DNA of 64,000 nucleotides. Origin: Pseudoalteromonas flavipulchra NCIMB 2033 = ATCC BAA-314. Lineage in GTDB: Bacteria; Pseudomonadota; Gammaproteobacteria; Enterobacterales; Alteromonadaceae. The position numbers and the translations under genes are program-made. Shown here piece by piece: positions 58,436 to 64,000 of the stretch. Position 1 is the stretch's first letter, and every line of letters begins with the position of its first letter. The stretch spans positions 434,001-498,000 of the forward strand of contig JWIH01000021.1 of the NCBI GenBank assembly GCA_000814665.1, in the 5' to 3' direction. The notes beneath the pieces were generated by a model. It saw only the letters and a program-made list of their open reading frames with translations, was not told where the DNA came from and did no database searches.

Positions 58436-61044
58436 TAATTGGCTCCACCTTTTACCAATACATCTCGTGCACCATTATGACCAGGAGCACTTACCACTCC
58501 CGACATTTCCATTTGCTCAACTAATCGAGCGGCACGGTTATAACCAACTCTTAACTTACGTTGTACACTCGAAACAGACACTTTGCCTGTTTCAATAACA
58601 AACCCAACGGCTTCATCATAAAGTGGGTCAGACTCTTCATCCCCACCTTCCGGTGCTTCGCCTGGTAGTAAAATATCCTCGGTTGCTTCACCGCATAGAA
58701 TTTCTTCTACGTAGTTTGGTTTGCCTCTTGCTTTCCAGTCACTCACTACCGCATGTACTTCATGATCGTCAACAAACGCGCCATGTACACGAACCGGAAC
58801 ACTCGTTCCTGGCGGCAAATAGAGCATGTCACCCATACCCAATAGGTTTTCTGCACCTTGCTGGTCTAAGATTGTACGTGAATCAATCTTACTTGATACT
58901 TGGAACGCCATTCGCGTTGGTATATTCGCTTTGATCAAACCGGTAATAACATCTACTGATGGACGCTGTGTTGCCAGCACTAAATGTATGCCTGCCGCAC
59001 GCGCCTTTTGTGCAATACGTGCAATTAACTCTTCTACTTTTTTACCAACAATCATCATCATGTCGGCAAATTCGTCTATAACGACCACGATACTCGGTAA
59101 TTTATCTAGCTCTTGTGGTTCATCCGCCATACCGTCTGTATCTTTAAAGAGTGGATCTAAAATTGGATGACCCGCTTCTTTAGCGTCTTTAATCTTTTGA
59201 TTGTAACCTTTGAGGTTACGAACACCGAGTGCCGACATCAGCTTATAACGGCGTTCCATTTCCCCCACACACCAGCGTAGCGCGTTTGCAGCCTCTTTCA
59301 TATCGGTAACCACTTCGCATAATAAATGTGGGATACCTTCGTAAACTGAGAGCTCAAGCATTTTCGGATCTATCATGATCATTCGCACATCTTCTGGCGG
59401 CGACTTATATAACAAGCTTAAGATCATGACATTAACGCCCACTGACTTACCAGAACCAGTGGTACCGGCCACCAGCAAATGCGGCATTTTGCCTAAATCA
59501 GCAACGACCGGTTGGCCTGCGATATCTTTACCAAGCACCATAGTCAAAGGAGATGGATTTTGTTCAAACTTAGGGGCGCCTATCACTTCAGACAAACGCA
59601 CGATTTCACGGTGTTTGTTAGGTAGCTCTAAACCCACATACGTCTTGCCTGGGATAACCTCAACTACACGCACACTGACTGCAGATAATGAACGCGCTAA
59701 GTCTTTTGCTAAACCGGTGATCTTAGCAACTTTGATGCCCGGCGCGAGATCTAACTCAAAACGCGTAACGACAGGGCCTGGATACACACCAACTACCTGT
59801 GCCTGGACATTGAAGTCTAATAGCTTAGTTTCAACTAACCGCGAGACCTGATCTAACTCTTCTTGCGAAATTGGATTCTTAGCCTTGTCCGGCCTATCCA
59901 AGAGATCTAATGACGGCAATGGATCTGCAGGTGGCTGAGCTTCTAGAAGCGCTTCAAATTGCTCTTTTGCGCTTGGTGGAGGCTGATAACCGTTGGCCGC
60001 CTTTTCAGGTGCTTTAGACTTAAGTGGCCTTGCCGGAGAAACCACTTTGGTTTCGTGCACTGGTGCTTCATCCAAGGCATTTAATGCCGCGACAGTATCC
60101 AGTGGCTCATCCTCTATCGCTGAAAAGTTGATTTCTTGCTCTAGAATATCATCTAGCTCATCAAATACCGACGGCTCTTTCTTCTCTTGTAGATCAGAGT
60201 GCGGTGCAGACGTGGATTGAGGTGTAGGTTCAGTGTTCGTTTTGCGGAACAATTTATCTTTTAATTTGCCAAGTCCACTGGGTTCTTCTTCAGCATCGAA
60301 ATCTATATTAATTTCCGTATCAGTTTGTTGCTGGAGAGTCTGCTCAAGATCATCTTTTCGCTCGCTAGCTATTATTGGTGTCTCACTCTCTACTCTATCC
60401 GTTTTGGTGCCAGCACCCTCAGATTTCTGTGAAACTGACTGCGTTTGCTCTATATTGCGCTCTGCTGTCAGCCTATCGCGTAACCATCTAAAACCGGCGA
60501 GTACCTTTTCACCTAAATAATCAACAAATTCAACCCAAGACACACCGGTAAGTAATGTCATTCCGGCAAAGAAAAAGCACAGTAATAGTATAGAAGTACC
60601 GGTAAAGTTAAAGGCAGGCATCATTGCACCAGCAACCACATCCCCTACTACCCCACCAGATGAGAAATTATAGATATCATCGAAATTGATGCTGCTAATT
60701 GCACTTGCAGAGGTAATAAACAGTGTCGCGCCAATTAGGCGTAAACCTAGCGTGGTGTAATCGAGTTGCAGTAGCTTATGCGGCTTTTTAAATAGTAGAT
60801 AACCAAGAAACTGCAGCGCAGCTGGGATCAAAAATGCCAACCAGCCGAAACTCAGTAGCATAATGTCTGCCAGCCAAGCTCCGGCAGCACCCGTTATATT
60901 GTTTACTTTTACGTACTCACCGGATTGAGTCCAAGCAGGATCGGCTGGGTCGAAACTTATCAACGCACACAACATAAATATTGCTGCAGCCGTGCTTACA
61001 ATCAAACCTGTCTCTAAGAGGCGTTGCACACCATTTAAGCGCAT
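58435..61044 (-). CDS. ftsK: DNA translocase FtsK
   Basis: 869 aa. Four N-terminal transmembrane segments (within about 1-170), an acidic low-complexity linker (about 200-400), the RecA-like motor with Walker A AGTTGSGKSVGVN and Walker B IVVVIDEFADMM, and the C-terminal gamma winged-helix (about 800-869) that reads KOPS. It coordinates division with chromosome unlinking and activates XerCD at dif. ATG 61044 is preferred over an in-frame TTG at 61092. The dif-type site lies about 33 kb away in this window. The linker is shorter than in E. coli, as common outside enterics. Confidence 0.96.
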   Translation of the reverse strand: MRLNGVQRLLETGLIVSTAAAIFMLCALISFDPADPAWTQSGEYVKVNNITGAAGAWLADIMLLSFGWLAFLIPAALQFLGYLLFKKPHKLLQLDYTTLGLRLIGATLFITSASAISSINFDDIYNFSSGGVVGDVVAGAMMPAFNFTGTSILLLCFFFAGMTLLTGVSWVEFVDYLGEKVLAGFRWLRDRLTAERNIEQTQSVSQKSEGAGTKTDRVESETPIIASERKDDLEQTLQQQTDTEINIDFDAEEEPSGLGKLKDKLFRKTNTEPTPQSTSAPHSDLQEKKEPSVFDELDDILEQEINFSAIEDEPLDTVAALNALDEAPVHETKVVSPARPLKSKAPEKAANGYQPPPSAKEQFEALLEAQPPADPLPSLDLLDRPDKAKNPISQEELDQVSRLVETKLLDFNVQAQVVGVYPGPVVTRFELDLAPGIKVAKITGLAKDLARSLSAVSVRVVEVIPGKTYVGLELPNKHREIVRLSEVIGAPKFEQNPSPLTMVLGKDIAGQPVVADLGKMPHLLVAGTTGSGKSVGVNVMILSLLYKSPPEDVRMIMIDPKMLELSVYEGIPHLLCEVVTDMKEAANALRWCVGEMERRYKLMSALGVRNLKGYNQKIKDAKEAGHPILDPLFKDTDGMADEPQELDKLPSIVVVIDEFADMMMIVGKKVEELIARIAQKARAAGIHLVLATQRPSVDVITGLIKANIPTRMAFQVSSKIDSRTILDQQGAENLLGMGDMLYLPPGTSVPVRVHGAFVDDHEVHAVVSDWKARGKPNYVEEILCGEATEDILLPGEAPEGGDEESDPLYDEAVGFVIETGKVSVSSVQRKLRVGYNRAARLVEQMEMSGVVSAPGHNGARDVLVKGGAN

Positions 61045-61158
61045 TGTAATTAAACCTTTTTTCTGTTTCTTTTCCGGACTATAAACGCCCAAAACGTCAG
61101 CAAATTAGTGATTTGCGTTAGTATTGCTGTATATACTTACACCTTACCAAGAAATACC

Positions 61159-61638
61159 TCAAGGTGCACAAGGTTTTATTACTTCTCCTTCTTCTCCTTT
61201 TACTTCTTCCATGACCACAAAAGTGCGACTTTCACTGATGTTTGGCAGTTTAAGTAAAATTTCTCCTAAAACTCCGCGATATTCTGACATGTCGGTCACT
61301 CGTGTCTTTAATAAATAGTCGAAACTACCCGACACAAGGTGACATTCAATAATTTCGTCATGCTGCTTTACTGCTTGATTAAATCTATCGAACACATCAG
61401 GCGAGTTTTTATTCACTGTAACTTCAACAAACACTAAAAGTCCCTGTCCAAGCTTAGCAGGATCGACTACGGCTTTATAACCTCGAATAAATCCTTCTCG
61501 CTCCAGCTTTTTAACGCGCTCCAAGCAAGGCGTAGCGCTCAATCCTATGCGTTTGGCTAATTCTACGTTCGAAATTCTGCCATCTTTCTGAAGTTCGACT
61601 AAAATCTTTCTGTCGATTCTGTCTAGTTGTTGATACAT
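61159..61638 (-). CDS. lrp: Leucine-responsive regulator Lrp
   Basis: 159 aa (E. coli 164). The N-terminal helix-turn-helix (LDRIDRKILVELQKDGRISN...LSATPCLERVKKLE) is followed by the RAM effector-binding domain (VFVEVTVNK..., EIIECHLVSGSFDYLL). It lies upstream of ftsK in the same order as E. coli and is divergent from ald, which Lrp-type proteins often control. The C-terminus is close to that of E. coli. Confidence 0.95.
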   Translation of the reverse strand: MYQQLDRIDRKILVELQKDGRISNVELAKRIGLSATPCLERVKKLEREGFIRGYKAVVDPAKLGQGLLVFVEVTVNKNSPDVFDRFNQAVKQHDEIIECHLVSGSFDYLLKTRVTDMSEYRGVLGEILLKLPNISESRTFVVMEEVKGEEGEVIKPCAP

Positions 61639-61707
61639 AGTGTAGTTTTTTATCCTGAATGATTCATTAATTTAGAGTATATCACTACACTGAAATATTA
61701 AAACAGT

Positions 61708-61736
61708 GAGACACACTGGCTATAGGTAAATATAAT
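61708..61736 (+). promoter_or_regulatory. Promoter of ald
   Basis: -10 TATAAT (61731-61736) with a weaker -35 GAGACA (61708-61713) at 17-bp spacing, about 40 nt before the ald ATG. The AT-rich lrp-ald gap (61639-61777) would suit Lrp binding; no single strict Lrp site is obvious. Confidence 0.55.
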
Positions 61737-61777
61737 AGTCAAAAATTTTACCCCGTTCTTATTTTGAGGCGAATATT

Positions 61778-62899
61778 ATGATTATTGGTGTACCTAAAGA
61801 GATAAAAAACCACGAATACCGCGTTGGTATGGTTCCTGCGAGCGTTCGTGAACTAATCAATCACGGTCACGAAGTCGTTGTTGAAACAAATGCTGGTATC
61901 GGCATTGGTTTTACTGACGAAGATTATGTTCAAGTTGGTGCTAAAGTTTTAGACACAGCGGCAGAAGTTTTTGCTACTGCTGATATGATTGTTAAAGTAA
62001 AAGAGCCTCAAGCTGTTGAGCGCGCAATGCTACGTGAAGATCAAATCCTATTTACTTACCTTCACCTAGCACCAGACCTTCCACAAACAGAAGATCTAAT
62101 CAAGAGCGGTGCTATCTGTATCGCATACGAAACGGTAACTGATGCGCGTGGTGGTCTTCCACTGCTAGCGCCAATGTCAGAAGTTGCTGGTCGTATGTCA
62201 ATTCAGGCAGGTGCTCAAGCGCTTGAAAAGTCACGTGAAGGCCGTGGTATGCTGTTAGGTGGTGTACCTGGTGTTGAACCAGCTAAAGTCGTTGTGATCG
62301 GTGGTGGTATGGTTGGACGTAACGCAGCGCAAATGGCTGTAGGTCTAGGCGCAGACGTTACTATTCTTGACCGTAGCATCGATGTATTACGTTCTTTGAA
62401 TGCACAGTTTGGTAGCCAAGCTAAAGTTATCTACTCAACGGCTGACGCACTTGAAAAGCACGTACTAGAAGCAGATCTTGTGATCGGCGGCGTACTAATT
62501 CCTGGTGCAGCGGCTCCTAAGCTTGTAACTGCAGAACACATCAAAGCAATGAAGCCTGGTGCTGCTATCGTTGACGTTGCAATCGACCAAGGTGGCTGTA
62601 TTGCTACTTCTAAGGCGACTACACACGCAGAGCCAACATACATTGTTGATGACGTAGTTCACTACTGTGTAGCTAACATGCCAGGTGCTGTACCTCGTAC
62701 TTCAACGTTTGCACTTAACAATGCAACGCTTCCGTACATCATCAAGCTTGCAAACTTAGGCTACAAACAAGCGCTACTAAATGACAAACACTTCATGGAC
62801 GGCTTAAACGTTCTGAAAGGTCAAGTAACGTGTAAAGAAGTGGCAGAAGGCTTCAACATGGAATATGTTGACCCGCGCGCTGCACTAGAAAATGCTTAA
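61778..62899 (+). CDS. ald: Alanine dehydrogenase
   Basis: 373 aa. It reversibly deaminates L-alanine to pyruvate with NAD+. The N-terminal MIIGVPKEIKNHEYRVGM with the Arg substrate contact, the KVKEPQ Lys, the YLHLA His and the Rossmann loop VVVIGGGMVGRNAA are visible. Start has GAGG 9 nt upstream. It is divergent from lrp and ends with a strong terminator. Confidence 0.96.
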   Translation: MIIGVPKEIKNHEYRVGMVPASVRELINHGHEVVVETNAGIGIGFTDEDYVQVGAKVLDTAAEVFATADMIVKVKEPQAVERAMLREDQILFTYLHLAPDLPQTEDLIKSGAICIAYETVTDARGGLPLLAPMSEVAGRMSIQAGAQALEKSREGRGMLLGGVPGVEPAKVVVIGGGMVGRNAAQMAVGLGADVTILDRSIDVLRSLNAQFGSQAKVIYSTADALEKHVLEADLVIGGVLIPGAAAPKLVTAEHIKAMKPGAAIVDVAIDQGGCIATSKATTHAEPTYIVDDVVHYCVANMPGAVPRTSTFALNNATLPYIIKLANLGYKQALLNDKHFMDGLNVLKGQVTCKEVAEGFNMEYVDPRAALENA

Positions 62900-62916
62900 T
62901 TTTGAATTTAAGTAGT

Positions 62917-62946
62917 AAAAAGGGCTTCAATTGAAGCCCTTTTTTT
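62917..62946 (+). terminator. Terminator between ald and the DUF4382 gene
   Basis: A perfect 28-bp palindrome (arms AAAAAGGGCTTCAA and TTGAAGCCCTTTTT) with T to 62946, between convergent genes; usable in both directions. Confidence 0.85.
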
Positions 62947-62982
62947 GCTGCTATACTAATTCGCTTAAAAGACTAAATGAAA

Positions 62983-63942
62983 TTAGTTTGTCTCGAAATT
63001 CACTTCTGTATCTTGCGTTAACGTAACGTCTTTTGTTTGATACAAACTAAAATCTGCATCTATCGTTTCGGCATCATCCAAATGTCCTAGGCACGAATAC
63101 CCTACTTTGTAATCTCCAGAACCAATAAATGCTATCTCATATTCACTCTCGGCATCTAAGTTTGCGGTTGCTACTGGCGCTGAACCTTCATCACTGATGT
63201 CGCCAGGCACTGCAACATCCGCTTTATAAAGATAAACAACGTGTTTGTACTCTCCGACTAGAGGAGCTAGGTCCGCATTATCTGCTATACATGCATTTTT
63301 CACAGACTCGCTAACCATGCCCTCAATCTCGAAACTGGTTAACAGATTTTCCAAACGGACAGCTGTTGGTTTTAGATAAACGGTGTCATCATTTGTGCGC
63401 TTCAACAGCGCCTTATTTAAGTCAAACTCCAATACGATTTGGTTCTCACCTTCATTTAACGAGAAGTTATTGAGTTGGATTTCACCTACACCATCGTTGC
63501 CTTTACGGGTTACGGCTAATGGTGCTTGACTACCATCTAAAAAACGCACGCTAGAGGTTAAATCAAAATTAGACCCCGCACTACCGTTTACAACATCGGC
63601 TCTGATCCACTCATAATCACCAGCATCGATCTCTTGGTCATTTACAACCAAATAGATATCATCACCCGTATATTCAAGCAGATTGATTTTCATTGGATTA
63701 CCCTGTGCATCCAAGGTATCAAATGTGACATCTTCTTTTCCAGATGCTCTAAATGTCAGCCGTTGAATAACAAGGTTTACCTCTGCAAGATTATTCACAG
63801 CAGCATCTGACACACCAACACTTACGGTGGTTTTTTGGGTTGGTTGCGTGGTGTTGTTGTCGTTTGAGTCAGAACCTGAACCGCCACCGCATGCAGCGAG
63901 TATCATTGCCGAGGCAATTGCTGTTAAAGCTGGTTTATACAT
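62983..63942 (-). CDS. DUF4382 lipoprotein
   Basis: 319 aa. The signal peptide ends in the lipobox LAAC followed by a Gly/Ser/Asn/Asp-rich tether. Residues about 38-195 match DUF4382 (VSVGVSDAAVNNLAEVNLVI, then INLLEYTGDDIYLVV and the VEFDLNKAL-like strand). The C-terminal part (about 205-319) is beta-rich with one Cys pair (NACIADN and YSCLGH). The function of the family is unknown; it is surface or periplasmic. Confidence 0.85.
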   Translation of the reverse strand: MYKPALTAIASAMILAACGGGSGSDSNDNNTTQPTQKTTVSVGVSDAAVNNLAEVNLVIQRLTFRASGKEDVTFDTLDAQGNPMKINLLEYTGDDIYLVVNDQEIDAGDYEWIRADVVNGSAGSNFDLTSSVRFLDGSQAPLAVTRKGNDGVGEIQLNNFSLNEGENQIVLEFDLNKALLKRTNDDTVYLKPTAVRLENLLTSFEIEGMVSESVKNACIADNADLAPLVGEYKHVVYLYKADVAVPGDISDEGSAPVATANLDAESEYEIAFIGSGDYKVGYSCLGHLDDAETIDADFSLYQTKDVTLTQDTEVNFETN

Positions 63943-64000
63943 GATGTTTTCTCCTCTTCTAAGTTTTAGAGAATAGGAATTGCACCATGAATAAATAATT

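Noticed and set aside
59375..60520. Plus-strand ORFs opposite ftsK
   Set aside because: Antisense shadows of ftsK without a ribosome-binding site or motif.
1..64000. tRNA, rRNA, CRISPR arrays and restriction or abortive-infection systems
   Set aside because: I found no T-arm type consensus outside coding frames, no regularly spaced repeats and no defence-type genes; the only mobile items are the inovirus and the MITE-like element.

Overview
The window looks like chromosomal DNA of a marine gammaproteobacterium, most probably of the Alteromonadales and close to Pseudoalteromonas. This is inferred from gene content and order: purE-purK, lrp-ftsK-lolA-rarA-crcB-serS and fabA next to rmf, together with a rhombosortase, a lipoprotein S9 peptidase, a DUF4382 lipoprotein and many c-di-GMP and chemotaxis genes. 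The DNA is moderately AT-rich. I saw no rRNA, tRNA, CRISPR array or transposase gene.

Layout. 1-6.5 kb: a 194-bp MITE-like element, a secreted Calx-beta/DUF4114 protein, a GNAT acetyltransferase, htpX, a TetR regulator with a two-site operator facing a small membrane protein, and purEK. 6.5-16.3 kb: a possible sRNA, an S9 peptidase, rhombosortase, gamma-glutamyltransferase, NAD malic enzyme, a SIMPL protein, a MAPEG protein, a sulfotransferase-like protein and miaE.

16.58-25.32 kb: a complete filamentous phage (inovirus) provirus of about 8.7 kb sits in a dif-like site. Its gene order is a divergent DUF3693 regulator, an HUH replication initiator, small proteins, the major coat protein, a pIII-like adsorption protein, a pVI-like protein, a Zot/pI assembly ATPase, two accessory genes and a reverse-strand DUF3653 protein. 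A 17-bp direct repeat (XerD arm plus central region) flanks it, and the right copy is a full 28-bp dif. The window therefore probably spans the chromosome terminus. Two very short ORFs and several strong hairpins inside the provirus are not explained by ordinary annotation.

25.4-31 kb: a lone receiver protein, then a MoxR-DUF58-transglutaminase (TgpA) operon and a Na+/H+ antiporter-like gene. 31.1-38 kb: a tight run of five signalling genes (HTH-REC, REC-EAL, REC-HDOD, REC-only, GAF-PAS-GGDEF) with no histidine kinase, which looks like a self-contained c-di-GMP module. 38-39.3 kb: a small exported protein and a lipoprotein that appears to join two lysozyme-inhibitor families. 39.4-48.4 kb: a complete chemosensory operon on the minus strand (cheW, MCP, cheY, STAS, cheA, soluble MCP, cheR, cheD, cheB). 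48.6-50.9 kb: a second small operon (CheY-like, CheC-like, PAS histidine kinase).

51-64 kb: housekeeping genes, namely a YciA-type thioesterase, an M23 peptidase, a PTPS/QueD-like enzyme, fabA behind a FabR-like palindrome, rmf, serS, crcB, rarA, lolA, ftsK, lrp, divergent ald, and a DUF4382 lipoprotein. FtsK acts with XerCD at dif, so the provirus uses the same recombination machinery as the host's chromosome dimer resolution.
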